A DNA stretch of 56,000 nt from Symbiodinium natans (GCA_905221605.1 CAJNDS010002541.1:115001-171000); one strand, 5' to 3'; shown: positions 39,335-51,522, counted from the first letter of the stretch. Notes: a model not told the origin generated them from the sequence alone. Program-made: numbers and translations.

Positions 39335-39679
39335 TTGAATGAAAATGGTGATGAAATATGGATATCTAGTGGTCAGTATTATCCAGAAACATCATCTCGT
39401 AGTCAGTGTTTTATAATAAATGCAAAAAATAGTATATCAATTTATGGTAGTTTTTATGGTAATGAAAGTAGTATTGATGATCGTATTATTGGTGATGAAA
39501 CAAAAACAATATTAGATGGTGATATTGGTGAAATAAAAGATATAAAATCATTACAAATCAATCAGTCGACTACTTGTTTCAATAATACTATTTTATATAA
39601 TATTCGTACTTTTTCAAATTGTAGTAGCGGTGCAGTAACATATGGTTGCTTGAATATTATAGATCGATTAACAGATTGA
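39335..39679 (+). pseudogene. Fragment of a bacterial-type parallel beta-helix surface protein
   Basis: The frame reads GDEIWISSGQYYPETSSRSQ, then ISIYGSFYGNESSIDDR and KTILDGDIG. This matches the repeated GDEIWVaxGtYyP...YGgFxGxE...TiLsGDI pattern of right-handed beta-helix proteins common in Bacteroidota and related bacteria. There is no good start codon and only one or two repeats are present, so it is a fragment. It is AT-rich like the neighbouring YraN remnant but on the opposite strand. Confidence 0.6.
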
Positions 39680-39715
39680 GATTGTGTTGAATTAAATATC
39701 CAAATGACGACTGCG

Positions 39716-41930
39716 ATGATTAACCATGTTTGTTGGGCTGATTCATTGGAACCTCAGCGCCGGCTACTCAAGGTTTCGATTGTAAGACCGTAGCCGTGAA
39801 GGCCTCAATGTGTGTGTGTGTGTGTCAATGTCAAGCTTGGGCGTCTTATTGGTTTAGCTGGCGGCATTGGCTCGAGTTCCTGGCCGCCACCTTGCCTTGC
39901 ACAAAGAGGCCCCCGGCACTGTCAGCAAAGGTATGTTCAGAATGGACTCCTGGAAAAACCCTGAAAGGCACAGCTGCGCCATGCGTTGAAGGCCGTTACG
40001 GCCACGTTGCTGCAAGGCCGGCTACGGGGTCAATGCTATTTAACCTGAGAACATGATTCTCACGGTGAACGGTGAACGGAAGACTGCGAACTGCACGCCA
40101 TTTTATTCCGCCTTGAAGGAGCCCGGAGAATGGCCGCGCATGACGGCCAGCGTGCGGCCGGGCACCCGACAGGATGTGGAGAGTTGGGCTATGTTGGGCT
40201 ATCTCGGTCACCCGAGCCCTGTTGACATGTCTGTTGTTTATTGATGCCCGGCGGGTGAGGTGAGGGCCGTTGGCCGCACGCTTCTCGCATCCCTGTCGCA
40301 GCCAAGCCCTCAGATTTTCATCTTCAAATTTGCAGGCAGTGTTTGCAGGAGCGTGAACACCTGCAGGCAGTCGCCGACGCCGTCCACGCTGCGAGCTGGC
40401 AAGGAGGCTCACGTCAAGGGTGCAAAAGGGGCTTATGGAGTTTTTGTCGACTTAACGATTTCGACGACCTCAACATGATGTAGTTCAAGTGCCGTTCATT
40501 TTTTCTGTCGCTGCCTCCTTTACAGGACAAAGCTGAGCCCAAGGCCACTGGGTGCGCTCTGAGCTGCTTGATTGTGGGTTGCTGGGGAAGATTTAGAAAG
40601 GTGCTGGACCTTGCAGCTGCCCGGACCGAGGCCACGTGTTGTCCCCTAAGCCGTAAACCCATCCAGCATCCTCTTGATGCACGCGCCGGATAACCGCAGC
40701 GTAGAAATCTCGAAATCTCCCCTGAGATATCCCTTTCCTGAATGGAGCAGAGGCAGCCTGGAGCCGTGGCGATGGTGCGTGGAAGGCGTAGCGAAGACTC
40801 TGGAGAAGGGTGCTAGGATGTGTTGGGCAGGTCTTTGCTTTTTGCTTTGTGGATGTTGCGGGATCCTGCCGGCCTGTGCTTTCAAAAACTTCTCGAAGCC
40901 ATGGACTGCCGCGGCTTTTTCGAAAGAGGCTGAGTCCTCCCAACGAGAGCGGGCGGAGCGGGCTCCGTCTCGCGTTGTGACCCCAGCTGTATGGAGATCG
41001 TAAATGTTTTGGTGTTGTGCTCCGTGCTGTGTGAATGTGTCGTGGCTCAGGGACTCCCGAACCAAGTCCCCACGCCGACGGGACAGAGAAGGCTGTCGAG
41101 GCGCCTGCGATTTCAGGGTTGTGTTCTCGCGTTATGTCTCGTTTGTTTACGAGTCCCGCTCCCCTCAGGGCACGCGAAGCTGAAGACCAGCTCGCCGCGG
41201 GCCGAGCCGATGTCTGCGCGGCGTTTGCTCGCTCTCGCTCTCGCTCTCGCTCTCGCTCTCGCTCTCGCTCTCGCTCTCGCTCTCGCTCTCGCTCTCGCTC
41301 TCGCTCTCGCTCTCCCTCTCTCTCTGCTTCTATTTCTGTCGCTGGACGTATCTGTCACTGTCATTTCAGGCTACTGTTTCAGCTTGACAAAGTCAGTCTC
41401 TGAAGATTCCGAAGTCCACGCAGGGGGTTAGGGCGTCCAATCAAGGGGGTAGATGTTGTGGAGTTCCATGAAAGGACCATACAGCGCAATGCGGAGCTCA
41501 TAGGCATAGGCGTCCATAGGCACTGTCCAAAGGGTCAATAGTTCTTCCATAGGGGTCTTGACGGGCGGAGGCGACTCCATTCTGCTTGATACTTCTCAAT
41601 CGCCTTGGGCCTTCCCAGTGCAAAGGAACTGCCCCCATCTTTTCATCTTTCCCCTCCTCCCAGTTGCTTTGAGGAGCCCTCGCGGCGCCGAGAGGCGAGT
41701 GCCTCGAGTGCCTCGGCGGGCCCGCGCCGCAGTCGCCTCGTTGTTGTTGATTCATGCTGATTTGCTGCTTTGAAAGTGATGTGTCGCCGGATTTGCCGCG
41801 GGATTCGGCAAACCGAATGACCTTGTGTTTTTAGATGTGTGTGTGTGTGTGTGTCTCACAGGACCAGCAATCACAACTTAAAAGCCCTTTATCGTGGGCA
41901 CAAATGACCTTCCTTACGGCGCTCTGCAGT
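39716..41930. other. No gene firmly recognised
   Basis: Weak coding-like blocks on the + strand include 40674-40800 (MHAPDNRSVEISKSPLRY) and about 41060-41220 (DGTEKAVEAPAIS; AREAEDQLAAGRADVCAA). The second is cut off by the CTCTCG repeat. GT microsatellites lie at 39810-39825 and 41835-41854. Confidence 0.4.
41229..41318. repeat. (CTCTCG)n hexanucleotide repeat
   Basis: About 15 tandem units. On one strand it would encode an Arg-Ser or Ala-Leu run. Confidence 0.95.
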
Positions 41931-43790
41931 TCTGAAGCCCTGGATTCAGAGGCGCCAGCTACCGGGGAGCGCGCCGCCGAGGAAGCCTGCAGGAGCTTCT
42001 TGGCTCGGTCAGGCTGAAACTTTGGGGCGTGGGGAGGACTGAATTCCTTTTGAGGTGCGGTCGTGGCATGTTTTGGCACCCTATCTTCAGTGGGGGTCGA
42101 GTTCGGCGCGCTAGTGCCTCAAGTTGGTCGAGGGCATTGAGCGCCATCGTCTGTCTGTTTTGTAGATGTAGCGGTGCGAGACGTGGTCACAGTGTGTTCC
42201 AGCAGGACAGAGAGAGACAGATGTGATTTAAACTTAGTTCTTTCTCAGCTTGGATGTACACTGAGATGCGGTATGCGGATGGAGCTCCCAGCCCATCAAA
42301 GTCACATGTGTTGGCAGATTGAGGAGCCTGCCAGACCTAGTGTAGGAGAACGACAAATCTGGCAGCGACCTCGGTTTGGGTGTTCTCCACACTTGAGGCG
42401 CGCAGCAAACTTGGAGCGGCTGTCCCAGGCATCAGCCCAAGAACAGCTCGAGTCATAGGAACAGCTTTCGGACTTCTCAGGAATGGGGGGAAGTGGTCGA
42501 GTTTTGCTTAGCACCGGTCTTCCATTTTGGGGCGGTGTCATTCGGCAGCGAAGGCACCTGTTGGGACAGGATTGTCAGAAGAGCCTTGGGGAACTTGCTA
42601 TCCGGTCAGATCTGAACATTCTGAACCGTAACTTGCGCTGACAAGCTGACGCTTGGTGCACAGCAGGCACTTTATGAAATCCATGAGCCCTGAAGGGAAG
42701 AGGGGTTTCTCGTGACATCTGCAAAGTGGCACTTTGTCTTCATCCGTGTCGCTATGTGCAGCTTGTGACATCTCCCCATGGAGATGTTGGGTGAGAAGCC
42801 ACAAGCCCCGAAACCCTTGCAACCAGTCCGAACCCGCAAAAAGAGATGTTGGCTGGGAGACCCTAATCCCGGCAAGGAGAGGCCGTGAACTGTTGGGGGG
42901 AAACTCCAACATAAACAGAGAAGCTGAGTGGTAGACCCTTGGACTGGGAAACCCCTAAGCCTAATGCTCTGCAAGGAGATGATGGGAGGCCGAGAACCAC
43001 TAAAAGGAGTTTGGGAAACACCTTGGAGGGCCACCGCTCCCCTCCCCCCTCCCTCTTGAGCCCCCGTCCCCGCCCGCCCCCCCAATAAAAGCATCCCTGC
43101 AAAAAACAGTATCTGAAAGAGCTCAGCTCTGCGTGCTTCTTTCTCTCGCTGAAAATTCATTATAAATAGTGCTGAGGCGCCTCCGAGCCGGCAGAGGCAT
43201 CGCAAATCGGAAAGTGGTCAAAATTGCTTATCGGTCCGAGCTGCTGCTCAGCTACATGAAGCTACATGTAGCTGAGGATTTTTGGAGAGACGAAGGGTTC
43301 TCTTTTGTGGTTGCAAGCCGATGAGCCTCCCAATGCCTTGCGACTCATCAAAAAACCCACTGTGGCCGTGGCAACATCAGCAGTGGGGTTTCATTCATGG
43401 TGCCAGGCCCAAAGCTGTTAGCAGAGCGGCGGTCGCCCCAGCGAAAGCTCAGAAAGCCTTGACAGTTTAGAACAGCAGCTTGGACCAGGAACACTCCCGT
43501 CGTGAAGACATGTGAAGACCCGCCCAGCATTCCACAGCATTCCACCATGCCCCTGTCCTTTGCCAAGCATTCTGCTTGTCCAAAGCCGCTTCGAGGTCGC
43601 AGCGCCACGGACAACTGCCAACCTCTGCAGGCACGCTCCGCTTTGTGTGGAACTTTGTGAGAGGTTGAGCCGCACCGCGAGCCGCACCGCGGGCTGCACT
43701 GTGGGCTGCACTGCGGCAAGTCTGCTGAGCTGAGGGCCGCGTCCGAAGCCAATGCAGCCTTCCGGGCGCACATGGAGGACCTATAAAGGG
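41931..43790 (+). CDS. Candidate upstream exons, possibly N-terminal part of the PP2C gene
   Basis: Three separate Ala/Glu-rich, helix-forming blocks sit between AG acceptors and AG|G donors on the + strand. 41931-42014: SEALDSEAPATGERAAEEAC. 42395-42459: RAANLERLSQASAQEQLES. About 43720-43780: SAELRAASEANAAFRAHMED. The last ends in MED, which could be the RxxMED motif that opens a PP2C domain, but the spacing to the next PP2C exon is short. They may instead be a separate gene. No function is claimed. Confidence 0.3.
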
Positions 43791-44017
43791 GATTTGGGCC
43801 ATTGCATCTCGCTCTCGGAGCCTTCTCTCTTCATTTCACTTTTCTCCCAATCTTCTCAGAAAAACAGCTTTGCTGTGTAAGGACAGCTCCGTGGTCATTG
43901 ACCCGCTCCTGGCGCCTGGCTTTCAAATGCGGATGAGAAAGGGAGAATGACGTAAGACTTGGCAAGACTTGGCAAGACTTCAAGATGTGTAGTCTTGGAC
44001 CTGTTTTGGCAGCTGAG

Positions 44018-47000
44018 GCGGAGCCAGACGGCGAGCTGTGGGGCTATTTTGCCGTCTACGATGGACACGGCGGGCGGCAGGCTGTGGACTTCTGCGAGGC
44101 GGGGAGCTGTGCCTATCTTGGTCGTGATTCGTGAGTATTCCTGTGTCCTAGGGTGTGGAAATGTGTGGAACCAGAAACGGCTCAATGTAAAGCCAAAACA
44201 GCGGCACCCTTTGCCCATTTTGTTTCGTTTTCCTTCGCGAGGCGAAGCTCCACGGCCTGGTGTTGGATGAGCTTCTCAATGTTACCAGGCTTCCGCATGC
44301 TTCCGCATGCTTCTGCCATCGACTCGAAAGAACTTCTGCCCCGAGCGATGTCAAAACTCGCACTGCGCCTGCGTAGGTTGGCCGGGGAACCTGTGGCGGA
44401 CGACACCGTTGCCGATGTGCTCTTCAGGAATCAGATGCATTCAGATTCAGCTCATTCCTCCTGGTCTTGGAAACCGCGCAAACCGTGGAAACCGCGGCAG
44501 GGCCTTTCGCCGGGTGGACGAGCAGCTGAAGCCCCACCCTTGGCCACGTCACGAGCCACGTCGCTCCGGCCAGTATGCTGAACATCTTTTGAGTCTTGTT
44601 TCCCTCCTGTTTCTGTAAGGTTGTTGGGCACCTGGCGATGCGGCTGCACTGCCACCGTGGTGCCCTGCCGAAAGATATGTTAAATCACCCACCTCTCAGT
44701 ATCTCTCTTTATCTCTCTCTGTCTCTCTTTCTCTCTTTCTCGCTTTGTCTCTTTGTCTCTTTCTCTCTCTCTGTCTCTGTCTCTGTCTCTGCCCCCTGCC
44801 CCTGTCCCTGTCCCTGTCCCTGTCTCTGCCCTTGTCCCTGTCCGTGTCCCTGTCTCTCTCTCTCTCTCCCTCTCTCTCTCTCTCTCCCTCTATCTCTCCC
44901 TCTCCCTTTCGCTGTCTTCCCCCTGCCAAGGTTTTGGCGCACCGTACGCCAGCAGGACAAATGCGCCTGCATGCCTGGCGCCCCAAGAGAGCGATCCCGT
45001 GCATGTAATATCGCACTTTTGCTTTGAGTGCTGCCTGGGCACGCCAACACTGCCCGACCCACTGCATCAAGCTGCATCAAGCTGCATCTAGACTTGCTAG
45101 ACTTTTCTTTCGCTCATTTGCGCAATCTTCCACAAGTGCTGGCAGAGCTGAAGAGGCTGCAAATGTCGGGGACTCCCGGGCCATCGTTCTGGACTCCGGC
45201 AGCCGGCCACCAAGGACAAACAGGTATCCGCATTCGGAAGTCGACGAAGAACTGACAGCTGAGGCGAGTGCCGGCTCACTCGGGACCACAGGCGCATCCC
45301 GCAGATCTGCAAAAATGTACAGTAGCTGGACCTATCTGGACATAGCTTGTGAGGATTCTATCATGCGGCTCAGCAGTTACACAGGTCCAGGCCGAACCAA
45401 ATATAGCGAGATGGAGCCCCCGACAGATATCGGGCGGGCGTGTGGCGTGTGGCAGAGATGATGACAGTAGTGTCGCTGTTTAGCAGCGTTTCAGGACCTC
45501 TTTCAAGTTTTCCTTCAGAGCCATCATCATTGCACATCATTGCACATCCTCGAGTCTGCGGCATTCGGCAAGTTGACTCGGCATTCAGGCCGACCGATCC
45601 TGCTGAAATCCAGCGGGTGGAAGCTGAAGGCTGGAACATGTTGGAGCATCGGCTTTCGAGTGTCCAGCTTCTGTTTCGAGTTTGTTCGAAGCCACGTGTA
45701 CGTTGTGGCATGACCGGAGAGCAGTTCTTTCAACAAGAAGGTAGGCATGAGATAGGCAACGGTACACTGCACTCGAATCTTAGAGCCTCAGTTCTAGGTC
45801 GCTCAGGCAATGCCTGGATGCTCATGTGGCAATTCTGCCAAAAATAAGGAAAATGTTATTGCAAAGAGGAAAGAAAAACGTTTAAGAAATTCATAAGCAC
45901 TTTTTACAAAAGATAATTAATTCAAAACAATTAAATAATACGATAATTTATAAATAATTAGTCATTAAGATTTAGTGGAAAGGATGATGATTCTATCTTT
46001 TTGAATATATACAAGAAATTATATGTAAAATTCAAGTATATTGAAATCATTTTCAGCCAGATTTGAACAGGTTGAAACATGAGATTGAGTTTTTCTCCTG
46101 CGACATCTTGTGAGGTGGCTTTGTGGCGCGTGGCAGGGTGGTTGGAAACTGCCTCAGGTAAACGCGGCTGTTCTCTGGTGTTTCATGATCATGATTTCTG
46201 TTCTCAAGCCTCCAACGTATCCAGTGAGGGGTAAAGCAATTCAGATTGCATGGGGGGAAAGATCTGTTCAGTTGACTTCGCACGACTGTCTAGCAAGCCA
46301 ACACTGGAATCAGTGGCCACAAACAGGGGCGGAGCAAACCGCAGGGCCTGCAGTTCCTGCAGACAAGGCCCCAAGCCATCGGATAGCTTCATTCATTTTC
46401 ATCGGCAGTTCCATCCTTGTAAGCCATGGACATAAGCTACAGTGGCTTTAGAGGTCAAGAAAGCGTTTGACCTATGTTGGCCTGGCCTCTTGCATTTGAG
46501 TTGAGGCCAACTTGGGGTCAGCCGTGCGCTGGGGGACCACTCGCTGAAGTCTGTGGGCCGGGTGCCTGGTGTGTCACGTCGAGGGTCTTGAGTTCGTTTC
46601 GCGGCAATCTCACCAGTCTTGTGTGCTCTGTGGACACGCCGCCGTAGCATAACCTAACGCTTCCGGTAGGACAGTGTTCGTCGATGGTGTGAAGATCTCC
46701 TTGAGACAGACCGCGACTCCGTCAACATGAGACATCTTGCCCTCAGCACAATCATCCGAAAGCTTTCAAGGCACAGGAGACGACATCGAGCCAACAGTTC
46801 CCAGAGACTCCCCGCATCGAATCCTGCGACGACAATTTTCGCAAGGTATTCCGTTCTAGGACATCCAACCAGCATTGGTGCAAGTTGCGCAGCAATGCGC
46901 AGCATTGGGATAGGAGACGAATCGGAGATGTAGGTGTGAGAAAGCGTGACCATGAGATTTGTGGTGTCGAGGCGTGTCTTGGCACCCACACGTTTCCACG

Positions 47001-48580
47001 CGCGAGGTCCCCCAGGCTGTGAGTATCGCCTCTTCACTTGTTGTGTCCACAACAATCTGTTTTAAGAAAAGTGTTTCGTAAATTGTCGTAAGCGCTTGCA
47101 GGATGCAGTGTTAGTCATTGCCAGCGATGGCTTGTGGGACGTGATGTGGCGGGCTCAGTCGGCAATGGCCGAATTGGAGAGGGACTTGGAGAAGACAAAG
47201 GCTGTCAAAAGCCGTTAACAAGGATGAGGATGCACTCTTTTTATGCAAAGCATGTTTCTTTGCAAGTATTCTTCTCGCCGAAATGCAGTTTACGCAGGAA
47301 GGCAGGAGTGTTGCTTCACGTCAAACCCGAGTCGGGACTCTTGAATACTCGAATAAGCGGTATACCTCAGTATATCTCAATATATGTCTGTAATTCGTGC
47401 CAGGGCCGACAGCGATGCCAGGGCCGTTGTCGAGCGCAGTGTGGCCGAGCGTACCCATGACAAGGCAGATGGGCATTGGTTACGGGGTTTGAGGTTTCGA
47501 AACCCCAAGCCCGATCATGGCCTCCATCTTCAGGGTATGGCCGGGTATGACGGTTTGGGTCCAAGGCTTGGGATGATCGCTTGAAGCTCCCGACTTCCGC
47601 AGAGATGGCGGCCCCCGGATCAACCAACATGTGATCAAGTGGTGGAGGTTGCAGGGCTGGGGGCAAGTGGGGCAAGCTGCATTTGTGGGGCACGCAGGGC
47701 ATGTTGGGGGACAGTTTACCGCCCCCCCGCTCCCGACACACTCGAACTTTTTTTGAATAAGACAGTGAAACCATTTTTTTGGTCTTGGTTATTGGAGAAG
47801 CAAGACTATTGTGTTGCTGAAGGACTTCTACTGTTTTGGGCGCTCATGTTCGCGAGCCTAGTGTAAGGCTTATTAACTGAGGCGGAGGTTCTGAGTCCTG
47901 TGGAGCTTGTGTGGACGAAGAGAGCAACTGCAGCTGTCACCAGGCACCCGAGCTTCTGATCAAGGCAGCCCTCCGTGCAGGCGGTTATATTGGGGTGTTC
48001 TGTTTGGGGAAGAGCTGTGCTGCCAGCCAGACCAGTGCAAGCTGGCCTTGGCTAGAATCGGTTAGAAGCTTGTTGCATGCTTTCTCATCTTCTGTCCTCT
48101 CTGCGCCGGCTTCCAAGGAGCAGTGTCTGCAGTTTGGCCGTTCCAGGTGTGTCGCCCTATTGCTGCTTTGTACCCCGATGCCTGTTTCGGACCCTCCGTC
48201 TTTCAACTGCTGCATTGTTGTTGCGTACTTGCATACTCGTTTTTACAGTATGCTGGTAGGAACAGCCTTGCTCCAAAACTGCAGATATTCCAACATGCTT
48301 GCGGGGTCCTCTCGGCACGATCTCACTGTTCGCAAGATAGGGGTTTGCCACGAATGGCGAAAGCCACCACACACTTACCACACACTTCCCAATTGCTTTG
48401 TTCTGCTTTCGTGTGATCTGTGGTCCAAGGACTTCTTAGGACCTAGGCAGGGCCAAGTTTTGCCTGCAAATCGTGGCAAAAGAAAGCTGTTTTGGGATCT
48501 GGGAGCTACTGTGAGCATAGAGATTGCCAGGTTCCACGGACAATACCACTGCTTTGGTCGCCTTCTTCGGCCAGGCAGAA
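44018..48580 (+). CDS. PP2C-family (PPM) protein phosphatase, at least 13 exons
   Basis: Conserved PP2C blocks follow in order: 44018-44098 GYFAVYDGHGGRQAVDFCE; 44242-44288 AKLHGLVLDELLN; 44377-44427 DDTVADVLF; 44501-~44572 AFRRVDEQL; 44620-~44662 GCTATVV; 45156-45198 AANVGDSRAIVL; 45264-45291 ECRLTRDH; 45589-45629 PTDPAEIQRVEAE; 46115-46157 GFVARGRVVGNCL; 46522-~46567 RALGDHSLK; 47102-~47158 DAVLVIASDGLWDVM; 47882-47980 APELLIKAALRA; 48531-~48580 STDNTTALVAFF. Reading phase agrees across most joins, including a codon split as GAG (Glu) then G|GT. Metal-binding Asp of DGHGG, DGLWD and the final DN are present. Introns start with GC, GA or GT and mostly sit in AG|G...AG|G. The product should remove phosphate from Ser/Thr with Mn or Mg. 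The N-terminus is uncertain; the last frame could run to a stop at 48728-48730. Confidence 0.85.
44690..44905. repeat. CTCTCT / CCCTGT pyrimidine repeat in a PP2C intron
   Basis: Long TCTCTCTTTCTC and TGTCCCTGTCCC tracts between PP2C exons 5 and 6. Confidence 0.9.
45843..46070. other. AT-rich insert in a PP2C intron
   Basis: About 230 bp are very AT-rich (runs such as AATAATACGATAATTTATAAA) inside the intron between exons 8 and 9, with sharp changes to GC-rich sequence on both sides. No gene was seen. Composition resembles the island at 38360-39715. Confidence 0.65.
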
Positions 48581-48730
48581 GCGATCCGCAACAGTTCAAT
48601 TGGTCTCTGCGGAGTGGCATGGCTGAGGGCGCTATGTCCGCGAGCGCCAGTGCCCAATGATCTGAGCCGCTGGGGAGGGTGCTCCCAGGCCTCTGGAGGA
48701 ACATCAGTCTCAATATCTCTGCATGGCTGA

Positions 48731-49815
48731 AGTTCCGAAAGGCTGAACCAATTCCGTTTTATTCCCGGTTGTTCTCAGCGTTCCTCTGAAGCAGAAGTGC
48801 CCAAGATGCCCGAAACATGTGGGCATCCGACAATGATGCAGCTGGGCCTGTCAACGCTCGAGGCGACGTGACGGGTTCCCGATGCTGCTGGCACGCTTGC
48901 AGTGATGCACGACGTGCTGATTCTTATCGTTGCGGGCTCCGCCGGTGAAGTCCAGTTGAAATGCAGGAGGGGAGAAGGGTGGAAGGAGTTGTGATTCCTA
49001 AACGGCGCATCTCACTGACCGAGCCTCGCGCTTCTCACCCTAGAGCCGAGGGACAAGAAGGCCTTCAGCACATGTGCGTTTGAGAAACACAAAAGGGACC
49101 ATGGTGCCCTGTCGTTTCATGCTCACCGCACACTCCGTGTGCTTCCAGAGAATTTCCTGGCTTTGTGGCTCAAAAGAGGACCCAGTCGTGCATAGCCTGC
49201 CAGTTTTGAACGCGTGCAATCCACTGCTTGGGCTCCATCTCCTCTATTTCCACATATTTCCCCTTGATCACCAGATTCACCAGATGGATTAGGTTAGATT
49301 AGGTTGGACGCAGCGATTGCACGCGCACCTTTAACCCGACCAAAGGGCGCCCGAAGGGCAGCCAGGGCCGGGGCGCGCGCAGGTCGGGCAAGACCCGTGC
49401 TGCTGTTTTGCAGGCGAATTCGAACCAAGACGCTCAGGCAGTCAGCTTCAGCAACTTTAGCGCGACTCACCGAATGCAGCAATCGACAAAGGTAGTTTCC
49501 GACTCCGACACAAGCAGGCACAAGGAGGAGACAGGAGAGAGTGTGTACAGCGTAGTACTGTAGGTGGAGCTGTAGGCGCCATGTCGCTGGCGGGCTGTTG
49601 CACAGTGAAACTGCCCTGCCCGCCTCCTGCCCCGGACGCCGACACCAGCCACGCCACCGACCTGCTCACACGCTGCCAACAGACCCATGAGGAGACTGAA
49701 GACTTGTTGCCAAAGTCAGCATACAAGTTTTCCTGAAGCCAGGGAAAATCGTCCACATGAGTGCGCAGCATGGGGTCTACCTGAACTTTCAACATCCTAG
49801 ACATCGTTTCGCAGT
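48731..49815. other. No gene firmly recognised
   Basis: A minus-strand frame at 49457-49804 begins MSRMLKVQVDPMLRTHVDDF and looks partly protein-like, but it has no family match and no partner exons. Nothing else stands out. Confidence 0.35.
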
Positions 49816-50007
49816 TTGTGGCTTAACGATGCCAGTAGTCGTCATCTAAGCGGATGTCTACACGAAACCATAGCTTCTCGTGAATTCAAGCATCTTGTCA
49901 CTGCAAAGGCAGGGGCCCATGTTCAGAACCTTTTCCATGACTCTTCCATTCCTGAGGAGCTTGGGAACCTGCTCCTTGCCTTGAGGAAGCTGCCACCTCT
50001 TGTTTAA
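49816..50007 (+). CDS. Coding-like exon of an unknown gene
   Basis: The frame contains EFKHLVTAKAGAHVQNLF and SIPEELGNLLLALRKLPPLV, ending at a TAA at 50005-50007. The helical, Leu-rich character and the strand fit a terminal exon. Family and partners unknown. Confidence 0.3.
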   Translation: MWLNDASSRHLSGCLHETIASREFKHLVTAKAGAHVQNLFHDSSIPEELGNLLLALRKLPPLV

Positions 50008-50215
50008 GTTGTGCCCAGCACGGGTTTAAAGTTTGGGGCTCTGGCGGTTACGTCACGTTATTGCGCGGCTTGATGTTTCTGGGCAGCTTCGCCATCAATA
50101 GATCATGATAAATCGCAAGAAGCAGTAAGATAATTGAGAGTATGGTTGCGACATGCGGCGTTTCTCTTGGTAGCTGTTGTTTTGCTTTGTGAGGCTGTGC
50201 AGCCTGTCGTTTCTG

Positions 50216-50934
50216 GAACGGAAGCGTGACAAGATCGAAAAGGCGCCCTCAGCCTCTGGGGACCTTGGAACGAATGAACGACAATTCGAGATCGCTATTC
50301 TCCGCCCAAACGAAGAATTGAGAGTCTGGGAATTTATAAGGAGCCCATCCGCAGACCGTTTGCTCGCCCTTAAAACGGGGGTTCTCTCTTCTTCTCTTCC
50401 GTTGGGGCTCCCTCCTTACTGTCCTTACCGTCGCCATCTTTGTTGTATCGTTGTTGTAAATCGTTGTCTGCAGATCGGCAGGGTGCGAAGACTCCGGACC
50501 GGTCAGGCTCTACATCCAAGGACGAGCAAGTGTGCTCTGTATTGTTCTGTGCACTGCAATGTTCTATCATGTTCTATGATGTTCTGCATGTTCTGCACGA
50601 CTTCTCTGGGAAGCTGCCAACATGCTTGTCGCGCAAGCCCTCGGCCAACACTTTCCCGTGAATACTCATCGCCTCTGGTCAGGAGAGTAACCGGCACAGC
50701 GAGAGTGACGCAGGCCGAGCTCCTGAGGAGCAGAAAGAAAACCTAAAAGCCCTTGAAACTCTCACCGAAAGCTCAATGCCTCTTTCAGTACCCTCAACCG
50801 TCTCCTTGCTCTCCGGGACTTCGGAAATGCCTGCGATTCGGTTCTTGCATGTTCTTGCCAGGCGACCGACGCGAGGTCCGCTTCGACCGCCGAAGCTACG
50901 GCTACGGGCAGGAAGCCCAGTTCTGGAGCCTCAG
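50216..50934 (+). CDS. Hypothetical multi-exon gene
   Basis: Three + strand blocks look coding. About 50216-50400: RDKIEKAPSASGDLGTNERQ then FEIAILRPNEELRVWEFIR. 50482-~50530 after CGGCAG: GAKTPDRSGSTSKDEQ. 50789-~50934 after TTTCAG: YPQPSPCSPGLRKCLRFGSC then GDRREVRFDRRSYGYGQEAQ. The pair C-x5-C in KCLRFGSC hints at a small metal-binding or CCCH-like element, but that is weak. They could be N-terminal exons of the channel gene to the right. Confidence 0.35.
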
Positions 50935-51522
50935 TTGTCACATGTCACCTGGGGGTCCGCTGAGGGGTTCGTTAGAGTGGGGTCCCTAAAGCGCACTGAA
51001 TTCGGGTTGAGGAATGCGCGAGGTGGTCTTCGGGGTGTGGGGTTTGGAGCGCAGATGCAGACGGCAGAATTTGGTTGTCTTTAGTAGCTGTTGGTACTGT
51101 TGGTACTACTACTTCTGTATTAAGTTGATTGTGCTTCTTCCTCTGATGTTTGAAGCAAAGGTAAAAGCATGGCGCATGCTCAAAGTAGAGAAATCTCACC
51201 GAAGCATTCTTCGGAGTACGGGTGAGACACACACACACACAGAACACAGAGCTCAACAAGGCTCTGCCATGCAATTCTTTACCCAAGCCGTGGCCTCCTC
51301 CCCCGTCTGTGGAGAGAAAGTCCCTGAGCCACAGGCAATTTGTCTGAACACTCGCGAAGCCCCTGAAGCCCCTGACGCCCTAAACTCAAGACCTTCAACT
51401 TTGATGTGGAAGTTGAAGGCACCAAAAAATCGCACATCAATCGCAGGGTGGGGGAGGTGGCTGCGCCGTGATGATTTACGCGGAATCACAGAGACTATTG
51501 TTGTTTTTGCTGGAGGCCGCAG

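Larger units (their letters stand above)
38360..39715. other. AT-rich island of foreign-looking DNA
   Basis: Base composition changes abruptly from GC-rich flanks to strongly AT-rich sequence at about 38360 and back at about 39715. Inside lie two broken genes of bacterial type, 38700-39105 and 39335-39679. Possible explanations are horizontal transfer, organelle or symbiont DNA inserted in the nucleus, or an assembly chimera. Confidence 0.7.

Noticed and set aside
44596-45091. Ser/Leu/Pro-rich frames of more than 100 codons
   Set aside because: Translations of a CTCTCT/CCCTGT tract within a PP2C intron.
47911-48660. 249-codon open frame on the + strand
   Set aside because: It covers two PP2C exons. 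The first exon shares its frame, but the frame then runs through an intron and reads the final PP2C exon (STDNTTALV) out of frame. The conserved exons explain the region better.
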